Source: Gemmatimonadota bacterium (lineage in GTDB: Bacteria; Latescibacterota; UBA2968; UBA8231). From it: a stretch of 64,000 nt of DNA. Position 1 is the first letter of the stretch. Every line of letters begins with the position of its first letter. The DNA lies in NCBI GenBank assembly GCA_009841115.1, contig VXML01000093.1:61372-125371 (forward strand), read 5' to 3'. This document shows positions 35,298 through 43,247 of this stretch, in pieces. The notes beneath the pieces were generated by a model that saw only the letters and a list, made by a program, of their open reading frames with translations, ran no database searches and was not told the DNA's origin. Made by a program: the position numbers and the translations under genes.

Positions 35298-37676
35298 TTA
35301 GCGCAAACGAGCGCCGAACTGCGCTTCGAGAATCTTGAGCATCGCGGAGATCGCCGCGTCGGCCTGAGCGTCCTGCAACGTCTGTTCGGGGTCGCGCAGA
35401 CGGATGGCGAACGCCACGCTCTTGTGGCCTGCTTCTATTTGATCCCCTTGATAGAGGTCAAAAACCTCGATGGATTCGACGAGGTGAGGTGCACTATCTC
35501 GCATGGTGGCGATAAGTTCGGCGGTTGCAGTGTCTGCGCGTACGACTATGGCCAAGTCGCGCTCAATCGGCGGAAACTTGGGAAGCGCGGTAAACGAGCG
35601 TTCCCGACCATGCCAATGGCGTACTAGCGCGGTAAACGATATTTCAAAAATATGCACTTGGCGCTCTAAATCAAATGCCACGCATAAGTCGGCCGCAGCT
35701 TGGCCTAGCCAGCCGAGAGGCTCGCCACCGAGGGAGATACAGGCTGCGTGTCCCGAGCGGCATTCGGGACGGTCGGCGGGCGTAAAGCGCAAATTCCCCT
35801 CGCCCACCAGCGCTTCGAGCAAGCCCTTGAGGTCGAAAAAGTCGGCCTCGCGGGTGTCGGCCTGATAGGGAGAAGCTGATACGCGGCCTGACCACAGGGC
35901 TGCGAGGTGCCAGTTTTCCTCGGGCCTTACGCCCTTTTCGGCCGCGGCGACAAAGCACTTGCCCAGTTCGAAAATGGCCACTCCTGCGGCCCGCTGGTTG
36001 AAGTTGCGACGCGCGACGTCTAACAAGCTCGGCATCAAGGTGGTGCGCAAGGCGTCTTGGGTTTCGGTAGGCGGGTTGGCCAAGCGGGCGGCACGGCCTG
36101 CGGCACCGACTAATTCGAGCCAGCGGGATTCGACGATCGTATTGCTGACGACTTCGTCTAAACCCAAGCCCAAGAGCCGTTGCCGCGCGACCTGCCTAAA
36201 GGTGAGTTCGGGATTGCGCTGGGTGATCCAAGGGCCGGATGCTTCTTGGCGGCCCTCAATGCGGTCAAAGCCGTAGATGCGGCCAACTTCCTCGATGAGG
36301 TCGGCTGGGCGCGTTAGGTCGGGGCGGAAGCTCGGGGCCGTTACCACGAGGGGCTGGCCCGATTCGACCCGGCAGCCGAGGCGTTCGAGAATCTGAACCA
36401 TAGCAGCGGAGTCTAACTCCGTAGCCAAGAGTTGGTTGGTGCGCTCGACGCAGAGTGGGATTTGGTGGTGTTGACCGGGGCGGGGGTACACGTCTAAAGG
36501 AGTTGGGGCGACTGCGCCGCCGGTCAGTTGGGCGATTAGATAGGCGGCGCGGTCAATCGCCTGCACTGGGGCGTCCCAATCGGCACCGCGCTCAAAGCGG
36601 GTGGCTGCTTCAGTGAAAAGCCCTAGTTGAGACCGGGCTAGCCGCACCCGCGATGGTGCGAAATACGCACTTTCGAGCAGGATGTCCGTGGTGTTCGCCG
36701 AGACTTGGGAATGGGCCCCACCCATGACCCCGGCTAGTGCTTGAGGCCGCGTTCCATCGGCGATGACCAACATCTCTTCGTCGAGCTGATACAGGGTGCC
36801 GTCGAGCATCTCCAAGGTTTCGCCAGCGCGCGCCCGGCGGACGACGATGCGCCGCTGGTCCAGTGCATGCAGGTCGAAGGCGTGCAGGGGATGCCCCAAT
36901 TCCAGCAGCACGTAGTTGGTTATATCGACGATGTTGTTGATCGGGCGCTGGCCTACGGCTTGGAGTCGGCGCTGGAGCCACTCGGGCGAGGGGCCAACCT
37001 CGACGCCGCGCACGATGCGGCCGACATAGCGCGGGCAATCGTCTGGTGCCTCGATGTCGATCCGCACGTCTTCTGCGGTGGCCGGTCCGCTTTCGGGCAC
37101 TTGTGCGTTGGGAAAACGGAGGGGGTTGCCGGTAAGTGCGTGGACCTCGCGGGCAATCCCCAAGAGGCTCAGGCAGTCCGGGCGATTGGGCGTAACTTCA
37201 AAGTCGATGACCACGTCGCCGAGCCCAGTGGCCTCGGCAAAGGGGACCCCGATCGAGAGGTTCTCGTCGAATACTACAATGCCGTCGTGGTTATCGCCCA
37301 GCCCGAGTTCGTCTTCGGCACAGAGCATACCCTCGGATGCGACGCCGCGAATTTTGGCTTTTTTGATCTGCAGGCCGTCGGGCAGCGTGGTGCCGGGCAG
37401 GGCGACGGCGACGGTTTGCCCAGCCGCAACATTGGGTGCTCCGCAGACGATGGTGTTGACTCCTGTCCCCACATCGACTTGGCAGACGGTCAGGCGGTCG
37501 GCGTTTTCGTGTGGGCAACAGGAATCGACGCGACCGATGACGACGCCCTCGTAGCGCGCGCCGAGATCCTCAACTCCCTCAAACTCCAAGCCCGCCATGG
37601 TCAGGCGCTCGACTAGCTCGGGCCAATCCCAAGCGAAGTCCACGTATTCCTTGAGCCAGTTATAAGTAATTTTCAT
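35298..37676 (-). CDS. pheT: Phenylalanine-tRNA ligase beta subunit
   Basis: 792 residues, the usual bacterial length. It starts MKITYNWLKEYVDFAWDWPE; a tRNA-binding OB domain at about 40-150 (VDSCCPHENADRLTVCQVDV, IRGVASEGMLCAEDELGLG) is followed by the B3/B4 editing region (DITNYVLLELGHPLHAFD), the B5 domain, the catalytic-like core and a C-terminal anticodon-binding ferredoxin-like domain (FPPIERDLAIVVRADT ... VAFAIRLRDPEQTLQD). With PheS it charges tRNA-Phe. 18 bp after pheS. Confidence 0.96.
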   Translation of the reverse strand: MKITYNWLKEYVDFAWDWPELVERLTMAGLEFEGVEDLGARYEGVVIGRVDSCCPHENADRLTVCQVDVGTGVNTIVCGAPNVAAGQTVAVALPGTTLPDGLQIKKAKIRGVASEGMLCAEDELGLGDNHDGIVVFDENLSIGVPFAEATGLGDVVIDFEVTPNRPDCLSLLGIAREVHALTGNPLRFPNAQVPESGPATAEDVRIDIEAPDDCPRYVGRIVRGVEVGPSPEWLQRRLQAVGQRPINNIVDITNYVLLELGHPLHAFDLHALDQRRIVVRRARAGETLEMLDGTLYQLDEEMLVIADGTRPQALAGVMGGAHSQVSANTTDILLESAYFAPSRVRLARSQLGLFTEAATRFERGADWDAPVQAIDRAAYLIAQLTGGAVAPTPLDVYPRPGQHHQIPLCVERTNQLLATELDSAAMVQILERLGCRVESGQPLVVTAPSFRPDLTRPADLIEEVGRIYGFDRIEGRQEASGPWITQRNPELTFRQVARQRLLGLGLDEVVSNTIVESRWLELVGAAGRAARLANPPTETQDALRTTLMPSLLDVARRNFNQRAAGVAIFELGKCFVAAAEKGVRPEENWHLAALWSGRVSASPYQADTREADFFDLKGLLEALVGEGNLRFTPADRPECRSGHAACISLGGEPLGWLGQAAADLCVAFDLERQVHIFEISFTALVRHWHGRERSFTALPKFPPIERDLAIVVRADTATAELIATMRDSAPHLVESIEVFDLYQGDQIEAGHKSVAFAIRLRDPEQTLQDAQADAAISAMLKILEAQFGARLR

Positions 37677-37694
37677 AAGGCGTTGCCGGAAACC

Positions 37695-38705
37695 TTAGAA
37701 CTGGCGGATGAACCGCAAGTCGTTTTCGAGGAAGCGCCGCACGTCGTCAATGCCGTGCCGGATCATGGCAATCCGCTCCAACCCCATGCCGAAGGCGAAG
37801 CCCGTATATTCGTTTGGGTCGTAGCCCACCGCAGTAAAGACGGCCGGATCGACCATGCCAGCGCCGGCGATTTCGATCCAACCCGTTCCCTTGCAAATAG
37901 AGCAGTTGGCGCGTTGCCTCTTGCAGATGCAGGTGAAATCGTACTCCACGCTGGGCTCAGTGAAGGGAAAGAAGTGAGGTCGAAAACGCACTTGAGTCTC
38001 CGCACCCATAAGCTGGCGTCCCATAGCCTCAATAGTGCCCTTCAAGTCGGCGAAAGAGACCCCGCGATCGACGTATAGGCCCTCGATCTGGTGGAAGGCG
38101 AAGTGGTGGGTTGCATCGACTGTCTCCTTGCGGTAGCAGCGCCCCAAGGAGATGATCCGCACCGGTGGCGGCGTTTGCTCCATGACGCGAATCTGCACCG
38201 TGGAGGTGTGGGTACGCATGAGTCCACCGCCCTCTAGATAGAAGGTGTCGTGCAGGTCGCGTGCGGGGTGATCGGCCGGCGTGTTGAGGGCGTCGAAGTT
38301 GTGGTACTCGTCTTCGGCTTCTGGCCCGTCGGCCACGTCAAAACCCATGCCTTGGAAGATGCTGATCAATTCGTCGGTTAGCTGAGATAGAGGGTGGGCA
38401 TAGCCCAACAAAGGCCGTCGACCCGGGAGTGTTACATCGAGGGCAGGAGCCGCTTCAGCCAACTGCCGGAGAGCTAGGGCCTTGTCGTCTAGCGCTTGCT
38501 GAATGGCCTGTTGAGCGCGACCGGTGGCTTCCCCTAGCGCCGGTCGTTGGGCCGCGGGCAGGTGGCCAATCTGTCGCGCGATCTGGCGCAAGCGGCTCTT
38601 GCGTCCGAGGTGGTGAACTCGCAGTGCCTCCAGCGCCTTATCGTCTTGGACCGCCTCGATTTCCGCTACGGCTACTGACGCCAATTGTCGCACTTCTTCT
38701 AACAT
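37695..38705 (-). CDS. pheS: Phenylalanine-tRNA ligase alpha subunit
   Basis: 336 residues: an N-terminal coiled coil (VHHLGRKSRLRQIARQIGHL) and a class II aminoacyl-tRNA synthetase core with motif 2 (SLGRCYRKETVDATHHFAFH) and motif 3 (FAFGMGLERIAMIRHGID). A CxxC-containing insertion, ICKRQRANCSICKGTGW, is typical of many PheS. It is the catalytic subunit. An intrinsic terminator lies between rplT and pheS, and TATTAG sits 6 bases before the ATG, so pheS may have its own leaderless start or be controlled by attenuation. Confidence 0.96.
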   Translation of the reverse strand: MLEEVRQLASVAVAEIEAVQDDKALEALRVHHLGRKSRLRQIARQIGHLPAAQRPALGEATGRAQQAIQQALDDKALALRQLAEAAPALDVTLPGRRPLLGYAHPLSQLTDELISIFQGMGFDVADGPEAEDEYHNFDALNTPADHPARDLHDTFYLEGGGLMRTHTSTVQIRVMEQTPPPVRIISLGRCYRKETVDATHHFAFHQIEGLYVDRGVSFADLKGTIEAMGRQLMGAETQVRFRPHFFPFTEPSVEYDFTCICKRQRANCSICKGTGWIEIAGAGMVDPAVFTAVGYDPNEYTGFAFGMGLERIAMIRHGIDDVRRFLENDLRFIRQF

Positions 38706-38721
38706 ATAGACCTAATAGAAC

Positions 38722-38755
38722 AAAAAGGGCCCAGCGCGTATCGCCGGCCCCTTTC
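38722..38755 (-). terminator. Intrinsic terminator or attenuator between rplT and pheS
   Basis: On the minus strand: AAAGGGGCCGGCG, a 5-base loop, then CGCTGGGCCCTTT and a T-run. The 13-bp stem contains one G-G mismatch and one G-T pair. In the rplT-pheS spacer it would end the ribosomal-protein transcript, or act as an attenuator ahead of pheST. Confidence 0.75.
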
Positions 38756-38773
38756 TGTCAGATGGGTGTAAAT

Positions 38774-39127
38774 TTAGATGTGGGGCCGGGCTTGTTCGAC
38801 TACCGCAGTAAAGGCGGCCGGATCGCGCACGGCTAGATCGGCCAACATCTTGCGGTTGATTGCAACGCCGGCTTGGTTCAGCCCGTGGACGAGCTGGCTA
38901 TAAGACATGCCGTTGCGGCGGGCGGCGGCATTGATGCGGACAATCCAGAGACGGCGGAAGTCCCGCTTGCGCTGACGCCGGTCGCGGTAGGCGTAGACTT
39001 GAGCGCGGTCAACGGCTTCCCTAGCAGTGCGGAAGAGGCGGCTGCGCGCCCCCCAATAACCCTTGGATTGTTTGAGTACCTTCTTTTTGCGCTTTTTGGT
39101 GGCTACGGCGTGATTTACCCGTGGCAT
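38774..39127 (-). CDS. rplT: 50S ribosomal protein L20
   Basis: 117 residues, standard length. [60 protein letters not shown] and [20 protein letters not shown] are diagnostic. Large-subunit assembly protein binding 23S rRNA. 23 bp after rpmI. infC, the usual third member, is not upstream. Confidence 0.97.
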   Translation of the reverse strand: MPRVNHAVATKKRKKKVLKQSKGYWGARSRLFRTAREAVDRAQVYAYRDRRQRKRDFRRLWIVRINAAARRNGMSYSQLVHGLNQAGVAINRKMLADLAVRDPAAFTAVVEQARPHI

Positions 39128-39150
39128 GGATTACTCTCCGTTAAATTCGC

Positions 39151-39348
39151 TTACTTGAGGTTCAGGGCACGGCGCACATTGGCTAGGTCTGCGGACGAGA
39201 CCGAACTGTTTTTGCGGAAAGCTCGTTTGCGCTTGGTCGAGCGGCCACCTAGAAGGTGCGTGGCATAGGCATTGCGCCGTTTCAGGCTACCCGATCCGCG
39301 CTGCTTGATGCGCTTGGCCGAGGATTTATGCGTTTTGATTTTGGGCAT
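39151..39348 (-). CDS. rpmI: 50S ribosomal protein L35
   Basis: 65 residues: MPKIKTHKSSAKRIKQRGSG and GRSTKRKRAFRKNSSVSSAD are diagnostic of bL35. AAAGGGATC precedes the ATG. First gene of rpmI-rplT, with a good promoter about 38 bp upstream. Confidence 0.97.
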   Translation of the reverse strand: MPKIKTHKSSAKRIKQRGSGSLKRRNAYATHLLGGRSTKRKRAFRKNSSVSSADLANVRRALNLK

Positions 39349-39385
39349 GATGATCCCTTTGTCTTTAATTTAGGCAGAAAAGGCA

Positions 39386-39414
39386 AAAATAGACCATGAT
39401 ATAGGGGCTGTCAA
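39386..39414 (-). promoter_or_regulatory. Sigma-70-type promoter of rpmI-rplT
   Basis: Minus strand TTGACA (39409-39414), 17-base spacer, TATTTT (39386-39391). The predicted start near 39379 leaves a leader of only about 30 bases, too short for the L20 autoregulatory leader of some bacteria. The 39349-39508 gap holds nothing else recognisable. Confidence 0.75.
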
Positions 39415-39508
39415 GGAAGAGCAGTCCGCCCTTTAGGTGGTGAATTTTGGCGGGAAAATTCGCGGTCTCGTCTAAATGCTGGAATGCGGTCAGTGGGAGT
39501 GTAGGCGA

Positions 39509-39772
39509 TTAGGCCGCGGCCTGCGATCTACACTTTTCAATCCGTTCCCGTACTTGGGGACGGATAAAGACTGCATCGAGAGACAGCCGCGCAAGAGCAC
39601 GGCATAACACATGCACCCGAGCTTCGGTATCGAGTTCGCGATTGACGATTAAGTAGGATCTACCGCCATAGCGGCAAAGCCCACCTCGGCCCTCAAAGTC
39701 GTCGTAGCGCACCTCGATGTCCAGTCCCTCGGCGAGGGTTTCAAGCTCCTGTAGGAGAATGGAATCATCCAT
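39509..39772 (-). CDS. Hypothetical small protein, 87 residues
   Basis: Starts at the ATG of MDDSILLQELETLAEGLDIE; a TTG 12 codons upstream is open but has no support. Segments DIEVRYDDFEGRGGLCRYGG, RSYLIVNRELDTEARVHVL and LDAVFIRPQVRERIEKC read as an alpha/beta protein, resembling short conserved hypotheticals in FCB bacteria with a GGxCRYxG(R/K) core, but no function can be given. No Shine-Dalgarno is present; TATTAT lies exactly 6 bases before the ATG, so it may be leaderless. Divergent from surE. Confidence 0.7.
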   Translation of the reverse strand: MDDSILLQELETLAEGLDIEVRYDDFEGRGGLCRYGGRSYLIVNRELDTEARVHVLCRALARLSLDAVFIRPQVRERIEKCRSQAAA

Positions 39773-39778
39773 AAAAAA

Positions 39779-39784
39779 ATAATA
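39779..39784 (-). promoter_or_regulatory. Candidate -10 box giving a leaderless mRNA
   Basis: TATTAT on the minus strand, followed by six T and then the ATG at 39772, so the start would fall on the A of the ATG. A TTGCTT lies 18 bases upstream as a possible -35. Confidence 0.5.
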
Positions 39785-39816
39785 GGACCGCAGATCGTAG
39801 CTAAGCAAGGAAATTG

Positions 39817-39845
39817 TTGGGAGCCGAATGGCAGATTGTTATTAT
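39817..39845 (+). promoter_or_regulatory. Candidate promoter of surE
   Basis: TTGGGA, 17-base spacer, TATTAT (39840-39845). A start near 39852 leaves a ~39-base leader before the GTG of surE, with GAAGGGGAAA as ribosome site. Confidence 0.5.
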
Positions 39846-39890
39846 ATGACGCCATCTTAGAGTGCCTCCATAGCGAAGGGGAAATCGACT

Positions 39891-40745
39891 GTGACCGCTG
39901 CAAAACCCCAAGTATTGGTGACAAACGACGACGGCGCTGATTCGCCTCTTTTGGTGCCTTTGCTGCGGGAGCTATCCAAGTTGACCGAGCTATGCGTGGT
40001 CGTACCGGCGGCGGAATGCAGTTGGACCAGCAAGAGCATGAGCCGCTTTGAGCCATTGGTGCTGGCCGAGATTGAATGCGGAGGCTTTCCCGTCCAGACG
40101 TTGACCGGCAAGCCCGCCGACTGTGCCCATATCGGCATCCACAATCTCTGCCCCCAAAAGCCGGCTCTAGTCATTTCCGGCATCAATATGGGCGTCAACT
40201 CCGGTCTCGCTTTCACGCTGAGTTCCGGCACTATAGGGGCGGCTGTAGAAGGCTTTCTCGCCGGGGTGCCATCCGCAGCCTTTTCGCTGGAGTTGCCCGA
40301 ACCGGCCTTTGCGCTCTGGCGGCGATGTCGGCAGCTCGATCCCGCGCTCGATGCGCTGGTCACGGCGGCGGCGGCCGTCACTGTGGACATCGCCGCCGAG
40401 ATCTTGCGCGGGGGGTTGTCGGCTGGTGCCGACATGATCGCAGTGAACATGCCTGCTAGTACCAAGCGCGAATCCCCGAGGTGCCTGACGGGTTTGGCGA
40501 AGACGAGCTATGGTCCGCTATTCGCTCGGCGTGAAGATGAGTCGCACTTTGCATATCATAGCTGTCAGTTGCAGTTGATTGGCGATGGGGCTAACAGCGA
40601 TGTGGAAGCCTTGGCGCGCGGCGCAGTCGCGATTACGCCGCTCCGCTATTCGCTTGATGCCCCGATAGGCTCGCTTGATCGCCAGCGCTTTGAGTGCGGT
40701 ATTTTTACACCTGAAAGCGTGGGAAAGCAAAGTGATCGTGGTTAA
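39891..40745 (+). CDS. surE: 5'/3'-nucleotidase SurE-like protein
   Basis: 284 residues, GTG start. Family motifs: QVLVTNDDGADSPLLVPLLR (metal-binding Asp pair and Asn-region), GKPADCAHIGIHNL, ISGINMGVNSGLAFTLSSGT followed by IGAAVEGFLAG, and VAITPLRYSLDA. SurE dephosphorylates nucleoside monophosphates and acts in stress survival. It is somewhat divergent: SWTSKSMSR replaces the usual SGxSHSLT stretch, and SGLAFTLSSGT lacks the common D-x-x-Y. It overlaps the following outer-membrane gene by 14 bp. Confidence 0.85.
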   Translation: MTAAKPQVLVTNDDGADSPLLVPLLRELSKLTELCVVVPAAECSWTSKSMSRFEPLVLAEIECGGFPVQTLTGKPADCAHIGIHNLCPQKPALVISGINMGVNSGLAFTLSSGTIGAAVEGFLAGVPSAAFSLELPEPAFALWRRCRQLDPALDALVTAAAAVTVDIAAEILRGGLSAGADMIAVNMPASTKRESPRCLTGLAKTSYGPLFARREDESHFAYHSCQLQLIGDGANSDVEALARGAVAITPLRYSLDAPIGSLDRQRFECGIFTPESVGKQSDRG

Positions 40746-42045
40746 GCGGCTTCTCGCAAACGGCAGTTGCATCGGCGTCCTATTGTTCGCAGAGAGCGCA
40801 TGGGGTGAAGGCGAGGTCCGCGTCGATTCCACTCAAAGCCAGCCCTCGTCCCCGCTGCTGACCAAAGTCTCGCAGGCGGCGACCGAGCAGACCGTGGAAG
40901 CCGTGCGCTGGATGGCAAAGCGACGCCAGTTTACCCTGCGGGGCATTCCCTATGGCGTCACCGGCCTGCCGTTTGCTTATCTCAGCCCCAACACGGGCTG
41001 GAATTGGGGTGCGCACATCCACTGGGCTGACTACCGACGGCAGCCCTATCTCTACAAGCTGACGTTGCACGTCCAGCAGTCTTCTGAGGGCAAAGTAAAA
41101 AATCGCGTGCGACTGAGGGTGCCCCGGATTTCGGGGACGGATTTCGGCCTGAGACTGGAGCTGTTCCGCGAGCGCAATATACGCACGCGTTACTATGGGT
41201 TGGGCAACAATAGCGCGTTCAATCGAGATTTCATCAAGCCTAATAGCGCTGATTTTAAGGATGAGAACTACTACTATTACATTCTAGAAAGAAACCCGCG
41301 GATTTTGGTGAGCCTTTTTCGCCAGTTATACGGGCCAGTATCTATGTCGGTCGGTTTTGGGCTGGAGCGCGTTGATGTGGACCAGCGGGGGACGCAGGCG
41401 TTCTATTTGGAGCGAGGCACCCCAGATGGAGTGATAGATGGGTTTTCGGGGTTTATCAGTGCGACTCTCCAGTGGGATACCCGCGACGACGAAGTGGTGC
41501 CGCGGCGCGGCTTCTTTCAGGAGTGGTCGTACGAGTCGGCGCGCAACTCTCTGCTAGCGCTGTTTTTTGAGCCTATTGACTTTAGCCGCGTAACCCTGAC
41601 CAACGCCTACTACATCCCGCTGTCACCTCGGTTGAATTTCTCTCATCGCCTCGTGCTAGAGGTACTCAGTGGTGAAGTACCGCTCTATGCCTATGGCGAA
41701 ATAGGAGGCAGTCGCCGGGTCAAGGGGCTGGGTGGCAGCGATTCACTGCGCGGTTTCGATACCCAGCGGTTTACAGACGATGTGCGCTTTTTGTCCAATG
41801 TCGAATTGCGCTACCAACTGTACGACATCTGGTTTTACGGACAGTACATAGAGTGGCAGGGGGTGACTTTTTTCGATGCGGGCCGAGTCTGGCCCGACTT
41901 GGATAAGATCGGGTGGTCGGGCATGCACATCAGCGGCGGCGCAGGAGTGCGCATGGTCTGGGACGCCGATCTGGTGATCCGCATAGGCACGGGCGTCGCT
42001 GACGAGCAAATGGATGTCTGGCTGAGCCTGGGACACAACTTCTAG
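40732..42045 (+). CDS. Omp85-type surface-antigen barrel protein
   Basis: 437 residues from the GTG at 40732 (GGGAAAG just before; another GTG at 40738 is possible). The signal peptide ends near AESAWGE. The C-terminal ~300 residues show barrel strands (GFISATLQWDTRDDEVVPRR, FFQEWSYESARNSLLALFF) and the Omp85 signature GGSDSLRGFDTQRFTDD, followed by VTFFDAGRVWPDLDKIGWSG and the terminal WLSLGHNF ending in Phe as outer-membrane barrels do. Too short for full BamA with five POTRA domains, so it is a single-barrel relative (patatin- or TamA-like barrel, or BamA-related OMP). Co-transcribed with surE by overlap; convergent with accD, sharing 4 bp at the stops. Confidence 0.85.
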   Translation: MIVVKRLLANGSCIGVLLFAESAWGEGEVRVDSTQSQPSSPLLTKVSQAATEQTVEAVRWMAKRRQFTLRGIPYGVTGLPFAYLSPNTGWNWGAHIHWADYRRQPYLYKLTLHVQQSSEGKVKNRVRLRVPRISGTDFGLRLELFRERNIRTRYYGLGNNSAFNRDFIKPNSADFKDENYYYYILERNPRILVSLFRQLYGPVSMSVGFGLERVDVDQRGTQAFYLERGTPDGVIDGFSGFISATLQWDTRDDEVVPRRGFFQEWSYESARNSLLALFFEPIDFSRVTLTNAYYIPLSPRLNFSHRLVLEVLSGEVPLYAYGEIGGSRRVKGLGGSDSLRGFDTQRFTDDVRFLSNVELRYQLYDIWFYGQYIEWQGVTFFDAGRVWPDLDKIGWSGMHISGGAGVRMVWDADLVIRIGTGVADEQMDVWLSLGHNF

Positions 42046-42896
42046 GCGTGGCTGGCAGTCTGCGGGGATAAAAGTGCGATCAAGCGCGCCAGTTCCGCCG
42101 CCATGCGGTCGCGCGGGACGATGCGGTCGATAAAGCCGTGTTGGAGAACGGTCTCGGCTAGTTGGAAGCCTTCGGGCAAGGGGGCGTCTGTGCCGAGGAA
42201 CTGCTGGATGACGGTTTGGCCCGCAAAGCCGATGCGCGCACCGGGTTCGGCCAAGGCGATATCGCCGAGCATGGCAAAGCTGGCGGTGACGCCGCCATAC
42301 GTCGGGTCGGTAAGAATAGCAATATAGAGCAAGCCGTTTTGCGAGAGCTGGTTGAGCTTGGCGCTAATCCGCGCCATCTGCATCAGCGAATAGGCGCTTT
42401 CCTGCATCCTAGCACCACCCGACTGGCAGACGATGACTAGCGTGCATCGTTCGGCCATGGCGCGGTCGATGAGCCGGCAGAGCTTCTCGCCGGTCGCGCC
42501 GCCTAAGGTGCCCGTGAGATAACGCGAGTCCATGATCGCCAAGGCGACGGAATGGCCGCCGATTTGGCCGATGCCGGTGTACACCGATTCTTTTAGGCCG
42601 CTCTGGCGGCGACTGGTCTTGATTTTGTCCTTATAGCCTTTGAATTTGAGCGGATCGACAGGTGCTACGTTGGCGTCAATTTCGGTGAATGTACCGTCGT
42701 CGATGAGTAGGTCGATGTATTGCTGATGGCCGATGGGATAGTGGCAAGCGCACTCCGGGCAGATCCAGTGCCGGCGTCGCAGGGCCATTTCGTAGTTGGA
42801 GTGGCCGCACTTTTTGCACCTGATCCAGATGCCTTGGGGAATTTCGCGCTTTATTAGGGACTTGATCCCCGTTTTCATTCTTTCAAACCAGTTCAC
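42042..42896 (-). CDS. accD: Acetyl-CoA carboxylase carboxyltransferase beta subunit
   Basis: 284 residues, GTG start. The zinc ribbon is at the N-terminus (WIRCKKCGHSNYEMALRRRH then WICPECACHYP), followed by the crotonase-like domain: VALAIMDSRYLTGTLGGATG, TLVIVCQSGGARMQES, DPTYGGVTASFAMLGDIALA. With AccA it transfers carboxyl from biotin to acetyl-CoA in fatty-acid synthesis. Stands alone, without accA or folC nearby. Confidence 0.96.
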   Translation of the reverse strand: MNWFERMKTGIKSLIKREIPQGIWIRCKKCGHSNYEMALRRRHWICPECACHYPIGHQQYIDLLIDDGTFTEIDANVAPVDPLKFKGYKDKIKTSRRQSGLKESVYTGIGQIGGHSVALAIMDSRYLTGTLGGATGEKLCRLIDRAMAERCTLVIVCQSGGARMQESAYSLMQMARISAKLNQLSQNGLLYIAILTDPTYGGVTASFAMLGDIALAEPGARIGFAGQTVIQQFLGTDAPLPEGFQLAETVLQHGFIDRIVPRDRMAAELARLIALLSPQTASHA

Positions 42897-43247
42897 GACT
42901 TCTTCTCTACAGATTAGCTCCGCCGCTCGATTGTGGCGAAGTGAATGGGACGGTAAGCTCAGATAAACGCGCTCGTCGCCATATTGCTATTGAGACGGAT
43001 AAAGTGCATTAAAAATAAACACTTGTCAATCTACAGATACGAGTTGAGTCGCGAAAATGTAACGCAGGCGCTATAAAGATGTAATGACGGGGGTTATTAT
43101 CTTAAGTACTTAAGTGGACTTTGAAGTTGCATCCCAAACAGTAAATCCATATCTTGACGACTTTGCGAAGGCTGCATTAAGGAATAACCAATGAACCCGC
43201 GGCTTGTCGCGGCTCGGAGGCCGTAGCCATATTGAGGATTATTCACC
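42897..43247. promoter_or_regulatory. 351-bp divergent intergenic region with a perfect palindrome and a possible leader ORF
   Basis: Divergent control region of accD and the TPR/ton operon. CTTAAGTACTTAAG (43101-43114) is a 14-bp perfect palindrome, a likely operator. A weak promoter for the plus-strand operon can be drawn as TTGCAT (43127-43132), 17 bases, TATCTT (43150-43155). On the minus strand TTGACA lies at 43024-43029 but its -10 is poor. A 12-codon ORF (43191-43226, AAGGA upstream, product MNPRLVAARRP) could be a leader peptide. No tRNA or riboswitch is seen. Confidence 0.45.
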
